A stretch of 19,374 nt of DNA from an uncultured Corynebacterium sp. (GTDB lineage: Bacteria; Actinomycetota; Actinomycetes; Mycobacteriales; Mycobacteriaceae). The notes beneath the pieces are model-generated. The model saw only the letters and a list, made by a program, of their open reading frames with translations, was not told where the DNA came from and did not search any database. Shown in pieces: positions 7,521 to 14,919 of this stretch (positions are counted from its first letter, which is position 1; every line of letters begins with the position of its first letter). The stretch spans positions 1 to 19,374 of the forward strand of contig CAMILJ010000022.1 in the NCBI GenBank assembly GCA_946222625.1, read 5' to 3'. The position numbers and the translations under genes were made by a program.

Positions 7521-7550
7521 GAGAAGAAACTAGAAAACAGATAGGGAAAC

Positions 7551-8975
7551 GTGTCTTATAAAAACGTCATAGGCATCGCCTTGTCCTTCATTGGCTTGCT
7601 CGTGGGTGCGGGCTTTGCCACGGGACAGGAGGTTGTCCAGTATTTTACGTCCTTCGGTATTTCCGGCATGTGGGGAATCCTGGTTGCCGGTTTGGTGATG
7701 ACTCTCGCCGGTACAGTCTTCCTCCAGCTAGGAAGCTATTTTCATGCCAGCGAACACAACCAAGTGTTCCGCAACATCACCCACCCCATCATTTCGCGCA
7801 TTCTGGATGTCGCGGTGATTCTCACGCTCTTTGCGGTGGGCTTTGTCATGCTGGCCGGTGCCGGATCCAACATGCAGCAGCAGTTCGGCTGGCCCGCCTG
7901 GGTGGGCTCGCTGCTCATGCTCGTATTGGTTCTCATCACGGGCATGCTCGATGTCGATAAGGTGTCCCAGATCATTGGCCTTCTCACGCCGACTCTCATT
8001 ATCGCTGTACTCTTTGCCGGTACTTACACGTTGCTACACATGCCGGACAATGTCGACGCTGCGATTGCTGCCTCTGAGGCGATTGAATCCCCAATCCCGC
8101 ACTGGCTTATCTCCGCGCTGAACTACAACGGCCTAGCCCTCATCCTGGCTGTATCGATGTCCCTGGTGATCGGCGGCGATAATATCAGCCCGCGCGAGGC
8201 GGGCCTCGGTGGCATCGTGGGCGGCGCGGTGTACGCGGTGCTCATGGCCATCGCCGGTTTTTCCCTGCTGATGAACGCGGAGAACGTTGGCGATTCCGAT
8301 ATTCCAATGCTGACCTTGGTGGATAACATCCACCCAACACTCGGCGTCATCATGGCCATCATCATTTACCTGATGATCTTCAACACGGCCATCGGCATGT
8401 TCTACGCGCTGGGTAAGCGTCTGTCTTCTGGCAAGGAATCGAAGTACCGCATCATCTTTATCGCAGGCTGTCTTGCTGGCTTTGCCGTCTCTTTCGCCGG
8501 CTTCAAGGCGTTGATGCAGTATGTCTACCCGGTCTTGGGCTACATGGGCATCGTTCTAGTAGCCATCCTGGTTATTGGCTGGTTGCGTTCCCTGGGCAAA
8601 ATCAAGGATGAGGGTATGCGCCGTGAGCGCATCCGTGCACTGCTGCACCTCAAGCTGCACCCCGATTCGGAGTATGACGCCGCGCGTTACGACGATGAGA
8701 TTGGACAGCAGATCGCCGATTCCAACATGGATGATGAAGCCCTCTTCGAGGATCTTGTCTCCGACGTCGTCGATGAATTGGATTCAGATGACAACCTAGA
8801 CTTCGACAAGGAGAAGTGGGAGGAAAATCGCAACGATCACTCCTACTACACTGGGCGCGAGGGCGTGGAGCAGGACCGCAGCGACGAAGAAATCAAGGCC
8901 TGGGTCGAGGAAACCGGCGCGGTGGGAGACCCCACCGAAGACGAAGAACTCCCAGAAGAATCAAAGAAAGATTAG
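7551..8975 (+). CDS. YkvI-family (COG3949-like) membrane protein with acidic C-terminal tail
   Basis: A 474-residue protein. Residues 1-343 hold about ten membrane helices starting IALSFIGLLVGAGFATGQEV, an unwound-helix glycine motif typical of the APC/LeuT-fold transporter superfamily, and resemble the uncharacterised YkvI family. The substrate is unknown. Residues 344-474 are a hydrophilic tail, strongly acidic after about residue 375 and ending EESKKD, predicted to be cytoplasmic and largely disordered. Translation starts at GTG (7551) with only a weak AGGGA three bases upstream; the N-terminus is where the family usually begins. Its TAG stop overlaps the stop of convergent lysE, with no terminator between them. 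Confidence 0.75.
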   Translation: MSYKNVIGIALSFIGLLVGAGFATGQEVVQYFTSFGISGMWGILVAGLVMTLAGTVFLQLGSYFHASEHNQVFRNITHPIISRILDVAVILTLFAVGFVMLAGAGSNMQQQFGWPAWVGSLLMLVLVLITGMLDVDKVSQIIGLLTPTLIIAVLFAGTYTLLHMPDNVDAAIAASEAIESPIPHWLISALNYNGLALILAVSMSLVIGGDNISPREAGLGGIVGGAVYAVLMAIAGFSLLMNAENVGDSDIPMLTLVDNIHPTLGVIMAIIIYLMIFNTAIGMFYALGKRLSSGKESKYRIIFIAGCLAGFAVSFAGFKALMQYVYPVLGYMGIVLVAILVIGWLRSLGKIKDEGMRRERIRALLHLKLHPDSEYDAARYDDEIGQQIADSNMDDEALFEDLVSDVVDELDSDDNLDFDKEKWEENRNDHSYYTGREGVEQDRSDEEIKAWVEETGAVGDPTEDEELPEESKKD

Positions 8976-9661
8976 AAGAGCAGGAGCTTTGCCGTCAGCG
9001 CAAGCATGACGCAGCCGATGACGATGTTGACTACGCGCCACGTCGTCGGCTTGGCCAGCACGTGGGAGAGCTTGTAGGCGCCAAAGCCCAGGGAGGGGAA
9101 CCACACGGCGCTGGCCAGAATCGCGCCGCCTGCGAAGACCCAGCGCTGGTCGCCATACTGGTTTGCGATAGAGCCCAGCATGACTAGCGCGTCTACGTAG
9201 GCCAAGGGGTTGAGCCACGTCAGCGCCAAGGCACCGAGGACCGGCTTGACCCAGGAATTCGAGCGCACGCGGGGGCGAATTTTGGTGAGCACGGAGCTTC
9301 CCGGTGCTCCCGTGCTGCCCGAGTTCTCTTCAACGACCTGCGCTACCGGTGCAGTTTCCTCAATGATCAGTGAGTCCTGTTCTTTCTTAAACGCGTCGCG
9401 GAAGCATGTGAACCCAAAGTAGATGAGGTAGGCCGCGCCCAAGTACTTGACCACGATGAGTGCGGTGGGGAAGCGTTCGACGAGGACGCCGACGCCGGCG
9501 GTGCCGCCGGTGATCAGGATGACGTCGGAAAGCAAGCATGCCAACAGGATGGGCCCGACATGATCGCGTTTAATGCCCATCTTGATGATGTAGGCATTCT
9601 GCGGACCGATGGCGATGATGAGGGACAAACCCAGCGCAAATCCTGCGAGCAAAACTGACAT
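8972..9661 (-). CDS. lysE: Lysine/arginine exporter
   Basis: A cytoplasmic membrane exporter of L-lysine and L-arginine, the founding LysE family. The 229 residues begin MSVLLAGFALGLSLIIAIGP and show the conserved IGPQNAYIIKMGIKRD in the first helix and LTWLNPLAYVDA in the second half, with a hydrophilic loop (about 95-135) between the two halves as in C. glutamicum LysE. It is divergent from lysG, the arrangement known in C. glutamicum, where LysG with bound Lys, Arg or His activates lysE to prevent toxic accumulation. A GGAAG lies only 2 bases before the ATG, and no leaderless-type -10 is found, so a leader is expected. The terminal TAA overlaps the stop codon of the opposing gene. Confidence 0.92.
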   Translation of the reverse strand: MSVLLAGFALGLSLIIAIGPQNAYIIKMGIKRDHVGPILLACLLSDVILITGGTAGVGVLVERFPTALIVVKYLGAAYLIYFGFTCFRDAFKKEQDSLIIEETAPVAQVVEENSGSTGAPGSSVLTKIRPRVRSNSWVKPVLGALALTWLNPLAYVDALVMLGSIANQYGDQRWVFAGGAILASAVWFPSLGFGAYKLSHVLAKPTTWRVVNIVIGCVMLALTAKLLLF

Positions 9662-9731
9662 GGCTTCCAGTGTGCGTATAGCGACATATGAAGTCCAGTT
9701 AAATGTTCTACAGCTGGTTTAAAATAGCTTC
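9662..9731. promoter_or_regulatory. lysE-lysG divergent control region
   Basis: This 70-bp gap must contain the LysG binding site and the lysE promoter. Visible elements are GAC-ATATGAA-GTC (9683-9695) around a CATATG palindrome, and CCAG...CTGG (9695-9698 and 9714-9717), which frames a T/A-rich LysR-type target. Which of them LysG binds cannot be decided from sequence alone. Confidence 0.5.
9720..9725 (+). promoter_or_regulatory. -10 hexamer TAAAAT, leaderless lysG start
   Basis: TAAAAT ends 6 bases before the lysG ATG at 9732, with no Shine-Dalgarno sequence, consistent with leaderless mRNA. Polymerase here would sit over the CTGG half-site, which would allow autoregulation by LysG. Confidence 0.6.
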
Positions 9732-10616
9732 ATGAACCCGCTCCATACTGAAACACTGCTGGCCATCATCGATGAAGGCTCCTTCGAGGGCGCTGCGGCT
9801 GTGTTGGGAATCACTCCTTCGGCCGTGAGTCAGCGCATCAAGGCGCTGGAAGTATCGACTGGTCGAATCCTTCTGCGCCGCGGCACTCCCGTCACCGTGA
9901 CCGAGGCAGGGGAGATTGTCGCCCAAGCCGCGCGGCGCATGGCGCTGGTCCAGGCGGAAGCGGATGCGCGGCTTACTGAGCGTTTGTCCCGCGTGCCGCT
10001 GACTGTTGCCATCAACTCGGATTCCCTGGCCACGTGGTTCCGGCCTGTAATCCAGCGCACCGCCGAGCGCGGTGAGGCGGCGCTGCGCATCCGCATCGAA
10101 GATGAGGCCCGCACGCTCGCGATGCTGCGCCGCGGCGACGTACTGGGCGCGGTCACGCGCGAGCAAACGCCGGTCTCCGGCTGCGAATCCACGTACCTCG
10201 GCACCATGCGCTACTTTGCCGTCGCCGCGCCCGAGCTAGCGGAAACTTTCGATGACTGGGAGACCCTGCCCATCGTGGGCTTCGGTCCGAACGACGCCAC
10301 CTTGGATGACGCCATGCGCGAGCGCTTCATTGATTCTCATGTTCTGCGTGCGCGGGTGTCCCAGATTCCTTCTTCGGAGAGTTATGTCGAAGCAGTGCGC
10401 TATGGCCTGGGATGGGGCTTAGTGCCGCGCCTGCAGGCACAGCCTTTGCTGGAGTCAGGGGAGCTGGTGCTTCTCGACGACTTCCCGCTCGACATTGACC
10501 TCTACTGGCAACGCTGGCGGTTGGAGTCGGAGTTGCTTGCGGACCTCACAGCAGACGTCTTAGATGCAGGCCGTGCGGTTTTAGCTTCGCGCCGCGCCGA
10601 TAAAGATGCACCATAA
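9732..10616 (+). CDS. lysG: LysR-type activator of lysE (LysG/ArgP subfamily)
   Basis: A 294-residue LysR-family transcription factor that activates lysE when basic amino acids accumulate. The N-terminal winged helix-turn-helix (about 3-60) contains GSFEGAAAVLGITPSAVSQR, nearly that of C. glutamicum LysG. The effector domain (about 90-294) contains RIEDEARTLAMLRRGDVLGAVT and GCESTYLGTMRYFAVA, characteristic of the ArgP/LysG/IciA subgroup. The near-terminal DLYWQRWRLES also matches. Its position divergent from lysE supports the assignment. The start is fixed by the leaderless promoter and by alignment at MNPLHTETLLAIIDEGSFEG. Confidence 0.93.
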   Translation: MNPLHTETLLAIIDEGSFEGAAAVLGITPSAVSQRIKALEVSTGRILLRRGTPVTVTEAGEIVAQAARRMALVQAEADARLTERLSRVPLTVAINSDSLATWFRPVIQRTAERGEAALRIRIEDEARTLAMLRRGDVLGAVTREQTPVSGCESTYLGTMRYFAVAAPELAETFDDWETLPIVGFGPNDATLDDAMRERFIDSHVLRARVSQIPSSESYVEAVRYGLGWGLVPRLQAQPLLESGELVLLDDFPLDIDLYWQRWRLESELLADLTADVLDAGRAVLASRRADKDAP

Positions 10617-10632
10617 GGGTGCTGTGCTGCCT

Positions 10633-10638
10633 TAAGTT
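10633..10638 (+). promoter_or_regulatory. -10 hexamer TAAGTT, leaderless DoxX-gene start
   Basis: TAAGTT ends 6 bases before the ATG at 10645. A GGAGG lies only one base before the ATG, too close for a standard Shine-Dalgarno site, so leaderless translation fits better. The gap to lysG is 28 bp, so read-through from lysG is also possible. Confidence 0.5.
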
Positions 10639-10644
10639 GGAGGT

Positions 10645-11646
10645 ATGAGCGATAAAACTCCTGATAAAGCCACCGACTTTGATGACGATATTCCGACCTA
10701 CACGGGTAAGGACTCCGTGAAGGACAGCACGCCTAAAGAAGACGCTACCGATAAGCCGAAGAAGAGCAGCCTCTTCCAGCGCCCCGGACGCGCCGAGCCG
10801 CAGGTGATCAAGCCGAAGAAGGCTGAAGAGCACGCCGTTGAGGCCGAATCAGAGGCGAAGACCGAAACCTTTGAAAGCACCTCCAAGGACTCCCTGTCTT
10901 TCGACAGCTCCGCCGCTGATGCTGAAACTACTGCATTCCCACGCGCGGAGGCGACGGCAGGAACCGATACGGAGACAACTGCAATGCCGGTATCGGCAAC
11001 CGCAGCCGCTGACACCACAACTGAGCCTGTGGCAAATGAGACCTATGAAGAGGTGCCAAGCACGGTTGCTGTTGCCGACCCCGCCGTGGACTCCGAGGCT
11101 GCAGCAGTGGAGGAGAAGCCGGAGCCCGCACGCCGCGGCACCATTGACTTTGGTCTGCTATTTGTACGCCTTGCTCTCAGCGTTTATCTCCTCGTGGCGG
11201 GTGCATCCACCTTCTTCAAGCTCGGCGGCAACGAAGGCCTGTCTGGTTTGGAGAGCGAGTTCGGCGAGTACACCATGGCAGCAGCCTTGGCCATCGGCGT
11301 GCCGACTGTCCAGCTCATCGCCGGCGCCTTCCTGCTTCTCGGCCTGGTGACCCCGTTGGCCGCTATGTTCGGCCTTATAGTAACTGGCTTTTCTGCCATC
11401 CACGGCCTCAACGCCTCCGGTGCCGGGTTGGATGTCTTTGCCTGGAATGAGAGCGTCTGGCTGGGCCTCGTCCTCTTCGTTATCGCAGTAGCCCTGCAGT
11501 TCACCGGTCCGGGATTCATCTCCCTGGACTTCAACCGCTCCTGGACCCGCCGCCCGCTGGCAACGTCCTGGATTTTCGTCGTCATCGGCGTGGCCGCGCT
11601 CGTTGCCATCTGGTGGTTTGGCGCGGGCGTTAACCCGCTGAGCTAG
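10645..11646 (+). CDS. DoxX-family membrane protein with disordered N-terminal region
   Basis: A protein of 333 residues in two parts. Residues 1-165 are low-complexity, rich in Glu, Asp, Thr, Ala and Ser, with a basic patch (KPKKSSLFQRPGRAEP, about 37-52), and predicted to be disordered and cytoplasmic. Residues 168-333 hold four membrane helices of the DoxX/DoxD type (DFGLLFVRLALSVYLLVAGA, LIAGAFLLLGLVTPLAAM, then two more) ending near WWFGAGVNPLS. DoxX proteins are linked to redox and thiol stress in mycobacteria, but function here is not established. There is no signal peptide. It may be co-transcribed with lysG; a large palindrome follows. Confidence 0.75.
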   Translation: MSDKTPDKATDFDDDIPTYTGKDSVKDSTPKEDATDKPKKSSLFQRPGRAEPQVIKPKKAEEHAVEAESEAKTETFESTSKDSLSFDSSAADAETTAFPRAEATAGTDTETTAMPVSATAAADTTTEPVANETYEEVPSTVAVADPAVDSEAAAVEEKPEPARRGTIDFGLLFVRLALSVYLLVAGASTFFKLGGNEGLSGLESEFGEYTMAAALAIGVPTVQLIAGAFLLLGLVTPLAAMFGLIVTGFSAIHGLNASGAGLDVFAWNESVWLGLVLFVIAVALQFTGPGFISLDFNRSWTRRPLATSWIFVVIGVAALVAIWWFGAGVNPLS

Positions 11647-11652
11647 GAAATC

Positions 11653-11687
11653 GAGCTCACACGAACGTCAACTCGTCAGCTGAGCTC
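11653..11687. repeat. Inverted repeat downstream of the DoxX gene
   Basis: GAGCTCA (11653-11659) pairs with TGAGCTC (11681-11687), with ACGA (11661-11664) and TCGT (11673-11676) able to pair inside. It lies between the DoxX stop and the larger palindrome at 11699-11769 and probably contributes to 3'-end formation. Confidence 0.4.
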
Positions 11688-11698
11688 AGCCGGAGCGC

Positions 11699-11769
11699 AA
11701 CTGCCCTTGTTGCCAAAGTTTTCCCACCCGCCGCAATGGCGGCGCATAACTTTGGCAGAACGGGCAGTT
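11699..11769. terminator. Large 71-bp imperfect palindrome, probable bidirectional terminator
   Basis: Two 22-base arms (11699-11720 and 11748-11769) match as reverse complements at 19 of 22 positions, beginning AACTGCCC and ending GGGCAGTT. They enclose a second hairpin, CCGCC (11728-11732) with GGCGG (11738-11742). It lies between convergent genes, so it can end transcripts from both sides. TTTTGCGTTT follows on the plus side. The size exceeds a usual terminator, so it may also be a copy of a dispersed intergenic repeat. Confidence 0.6.
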
Positions 11770-11783
11770 TTGCGTTTCGGGGC

Positions 11784-13052
11784 TTAGTTGGTTTGGGCCG
11801 CAGCGAGTGCAACATGGGGCTTGTCGGATTGAGCGCCCTTAACCTTGAGGCAGATGGCGTAGAGAATCCAGCAGAGTAGTGCTAGCCACACGAAGTCATC
11901 GACCAAGAACTTCTGGTACAGCGGCATCGCGTGGACATCGATGCTGTCACCAAACCACCACTTCGGCGGAACGGTGAGCAGCATGCCAGCCCAAGCCGCG
12001 AGAACAGCCAGCAAGCTGCCGGCGACCCAGGTGGAAGTCCGCCAGGACCATGCGCGGTAGACCAGAACAGGGACGATGAGCGACAGCCACACCCAGTGGT
12101 GGGACCACGACACGGGGGAGATGAGCAGCATGGTGGTGGCGGTGGTGAGGTGGGCGTCGACAAGCAAGCCGCGCCGCATCTGCGCCAGGATGAGTGCTGA
12201 GCCGAACCCGATGACTGTGAGCGCCGCGAGAAGCCACAGCGCATTGATGAGCATGCCGTGGTTGTCCATCGCCTCCTGGGATGTGAAGAGGCGCTGGATG
12301 ACGCCCTTGAGCGAGGAGTTGGACTGATAGTTCGTAGCTACGCCGAAATCCGCGCCCGAGCCCATATCGAGAAGCTTCGAGGTGAAGAACTCGACGAAGG
12401 CTTCCCAGCGGTAGGCCGCGGCCAGCAAGGTGGCCACAACGGCGGAGGCGAAGGCCGTGAGGATCGGCTTCCACTCGCGGCGCAGCAGGAAGTAGAGCAG
12501 CATGGCCAACGGGGTGATTTTGATGGCCGCCGCGAGACCGATCAGCCAGCCTTGCGGGAGCTTGCGCTTGCGGGGGACGAGATCGAAGATGACCAGCGCC
12601 ATGATGACGATGTTGATTTGCGCAAAACCGTTGTTGAGGCGGATGGGCTCAAAGAACATGGCAGCAGCCCACGCGATAGTCACGGTGGGCCACAGGTGCG
12701 GCACCTTGAGCGCGCGGAAGATTGCGTAGAGGCACGCAAAGACCAGGGCGTCCGAGAGGACGATCATGATATCGCCCGCCAGGGCGTCGCTCATCCAGTC
12801 GAAGGCGGTGAGCGGAACCATGACTAGCGCCCCGAATGGCGGGTAAATAAAGGGGAGCGCCAAGTCCCCGGCGTACATCGGATCCGAGTAGACCGAGCGG
12901 CCCTCCATGAAGGCGCGGACGCCCTCACGGTAAATGATCATGTCCACCGGGAAGTCCGTGGCGAGGACGTGGCAGATGACGCCCACCAAGCCCACGATGA
13001 GCCCAGCGGCGGTCAGGAGTGTGCGCCTTGCGGCGTTAGTGGCGAAATTCAT
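11784..13052 (-). CDS. GT87-type polyprenyl-phosphate mannosyltransferase-like membrane protein
   Basis: A 422-residue polytopic membrane protein of the GT-C class, glycosyltransferase family 87 (DUF2029). Features are an N-terminal helix followed by the extracytoplasmic acidic segment FPVDMIIYREGVRAFMEGRSVYS, the YPPFGALV motif, the NNGFAQINIVIMAL segment, and SNSSLKG and SPVSWSHHW further on. Corynebacterial family members (PimE and lipomannan mannosyltransferases) use polyprenyl-phosphomannose to build cell-envelope PIM, LM and LAM outside the membrane; the exact acceptor here is not known. It begins 11 bases after the ilvD stop, so it is probably the last gene of the PH-ilvD operon, though a TAGAGT hexamer could provide a leaderless start of its own. 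Confidence 0.8.
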   Translation of the reverse strand: MNFATNAARRTLLTAAGLIVGLVGVICHVLATDFPVDMIIYREGVRAFMEGRSVYSDPMYAGDLALPFIYPPFGALVMVPLTAFDWMSDALAGDIMIVLSDALVFACLYAIFRALKVPHLWPTVTIAWAAAMFFEPIRLNNGFAQINIVIMALVIFDLVPRKRKLPQGWLIGLAAAIKITPLAMLLYFLLRREWKPILTAFASAVVATLLAAAYRWEAFVEFFTSKLLDMGSGADFGVATNYQSNSSLKGVIQRLFTSQEAMDNHGMLINALWLLAALTVIGFGSALILAQMRRGLLVDAHLTTATTMLLISPVSWSHHWVWLSLIVPVLVYRAWSWRTSTWVAGSLLAVLAAWAGMLLTVPPKWWFGDSIDVHAMPLYQKFLVDDFVWLALLCWILYAICLKVKGAQSDKPHVALAAAQTN

Positions 13053-13060
13053 CGCCCCAT

Positions 13061-13066
13061 ACTCTA
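13061..13066 (-). promoter_or_regulatory. Possible -10 TAGAGT containing the ilvD stop codon
   Basis: On the minus strand TAGAGT, whose first three bases are the ilvD stop codon, ends 8 bases before the ATG at 13052. A GGGG is the only Shine-Dalgarno-like sequence there. It may give a separate leaderless mRNA for the glycosyltransferase; the spacing is one base longer than most in this window. Confidence 0.3.
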
Positions 13067-14917
13067 ATTGACGTAGCCATCCACCACGCGCACCGCACCA
13101 CGGTCAGCGGACGTGGCCATGTTGGCGTAGGCGCGCAGAGCCTTGGTGACCGGGCGGTTGCGCTCCTTCGGCGTCCAGGGCTTCTCGCGTTGCTCCTCGG
13201 TGGCGCGACGGCGTTCCAAGACCTCTTCGTCCACGTCGAGGGAGAGCTGGCGCTCGCGGATGTTGATGGTGATGGGATCCCCGTTTTCCACCAGGCCGAT
13301 GAGGCCGCCGTGGGCTGCCTCAGGGGAGATATGACCGATGGAGAGGCCGGAGGTGCCGCCAGAGAAGCGGCCATCCGTAATCAAGGCGCAGGCCTTGCCA
13401 AGGCCGGAGCCCTTGAGGAAGGAAGTCGGGTGCAGCATCTCCTGCATTCCGGGACCACCCGCGGGGCCCTCGTAGCGAATGACGATGACATCGCCGGGCT
13501 GGACTTCTTTTTTGAGGATGATGGAAACAGCCTCCTCCTGGGACTCCACCACGCGGGCGGGACCAGTAAAGGTCCAGAGCTCTTCCTCCACGCCGGCAGC
13601 CTTGACGATGGCCCCGTTGGGGGCGAGGTTGCCGCGCAGGACGACCAGGCCGCCATCGGAGGAAAAAGCGTGCTCGGCGTCGTGGATGCAGCCATTGGCC
13701 GCGTCGGTGTCGAGCTCATCCCAGCGGTTGGACTGGCTGAAAGGCTCGGTGGTGCGCACGCCGCCGGGGGCGGCGAAGAAGAGCTCGCGGGCAGCCTCGG
13801 TGGCTTTGCCGCCGCGGATATCCCAATCGTCGAGCCACTCTTCGGCGTTGTCATAGAGCGCGGTGTGGACCTTCAAGTTCAAGTGACCGGCACGGCGCAG
13901 CTCGCCCAGGATGGCGGGGATACCACCAGCGCGGTGCACGTCTTCAATGTGATAGGTGCCGTTGGGTGCCACCTTGGACAGGCAGGGGACGCGGTAGGAG
14001 ATCTCGTTGATGTCTTCCAGTGCGAAGTCCACCTCGCCCTCCTGCGCGGCGGCCAGCGTGTGGAGGATGGTGTTGGTGGAGCCACCCATGGCCATGTCCA
14101 GTGCCATGGCGTTGCTGAAGGCTTCCTTGGTGGCGATTGAGCGGGGGAGGACAGCATCGTCCTCTTCGCCGTAATAGCGCTGGCACATCTCGACGATGGT
14201 GCGGCCGGCTTGTTCAAAGAGATCGCGGCGTGCGCTGTGGGTGGCCAGCGTGGTGCCGTTGCCCGGCAGGGCGAGTCCGAGCGCCTCAGTGAGACAGTTC
14301 ATGGAGTTGGCGGTAAACATGCCGGAGCAGGAACCGCAAGTGGGGCAGGCGGATTCCTCCACCTGGGCCAGGCCTTCGTCGGAGACGGCGTCGCTTGCCG
14401 ACGCCGTGATCGCCGTAATCAGATCCGTCGGCGCGTGCGCCACGCCATCGACAACAACGGCCTTGCCGGCCTCCATCGGGCCGCCGGAGACGAAGATGGT
14501 GGGGATATTGAGGCGCAGGGCCGCGTTCAACATACCCGGGGTGATCTTGTCGCAGTTGGAGATGCACACCAGGGCGTCGGCAGTGTGGGCGTTGACCATG
14601 TACTCGATGGAGTCGGAGATGATTTCACGCGAAGGCAGGGAGTACAGCATGCCGCCGTGGCCCATGGCGATGCCATCGTCGACAGCAATGGTGTTGAATT
14701 CTTTGGGCACGCCGCCGGCTTCGCGCACGGCATCGGCCACGATGTCACCGACGTTCTTGAGGTGGACGTGGCCGGGGACGAACTGGGTAAAGGAGTTGGC
14801 AATAGCGACAATTGGTTTGCCAAAGTCGCTCTCCTTGGAGCCGGTAGCGCGCCAGAGTGCGCGGGCACCAGATGCCTGGCGGCCAACGGTGGTGACTTTG
14901 GAGCGGAGCGGGTACAT
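13064..14917 (-). CDS. ilvD: Dihydroxy-acid dehydratase
   Basis: Dehydrates 2,3-dihydroxyisovalerate and 2,3-dihydroxy-3-methylvalerate to the 2-oxo acids that precede Val/Leu and Ile. The 617 residues carry the IlvD/Edd signatures: VDDGIAMGHGG (79-89, metal ligand Asp), SNCDKITPGML (120-130) with cluster ligand C122, and ACPTCGSCSGMFTANSMNCL (190-209) with further iron-sulfur cysteines. The late motif DGRFSGGTSGLSIGH carries the catalytic serine region. Length is usual for the family. The start MYPLRSK follows AAAGGA, which lies over the end of the upstream gene (2-base gap), so ilvD is translated from the PH-protein transcript. It completes the pathway of the divergent ilvBNC genes. Confidence 0.97.
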   Translation of the reverse strand: MYPLRSKVTTVGRQASGARALWRATGSKESDFGKPIVAIANSFTQFVPGHVHLKNVGDIVADAVREAGGVPKEFNTIAVDDGIAMGHGGMLYSLPSREIISDSIEYMVNAHTADALVCISNCDKITPGMLNAALRLNIPTIFVSGGPMEAGKAVVVDGVAHAPTDLITAITASASDAVSDEGLAQVEESACPTCGSCSGMFTANSMNCLTEALGLALPGNGTTLATHSARRDLFEQAGRTIVEMCQRYYGEEDDAVLPRSIATKEAFSNAMALDMAMGGSTNTILHTLAAAQEGEVDFALEDINEISYRVPCLSKVAPNGTYHIEDVHRAGGIPAILGELRRAGHLNLKVHTALYDNAEEWLDDWDIRGGKATEAARELFFAAPGGVRTTEPFSQSNRWDELDTDAANGCIHDAEHAFSSDGGLVVLRGNLAPNGAIVKAAGVEEELWTFTGPARVVESQEEAVSIILKKEVQPGDVIVIRYEGPAGGPGMQEMLHPTSFLKGSGLGKACALITDGRFSGGTSGLSIGHISPEAAHGGLIGLVENGDPITINIRERQLSLDVDEEVLERRRATEEQREKPWTPKERNRPVTKALRAYANMATSADRGAVRVVDGYVN

Positions 14918-14919
14918 GG

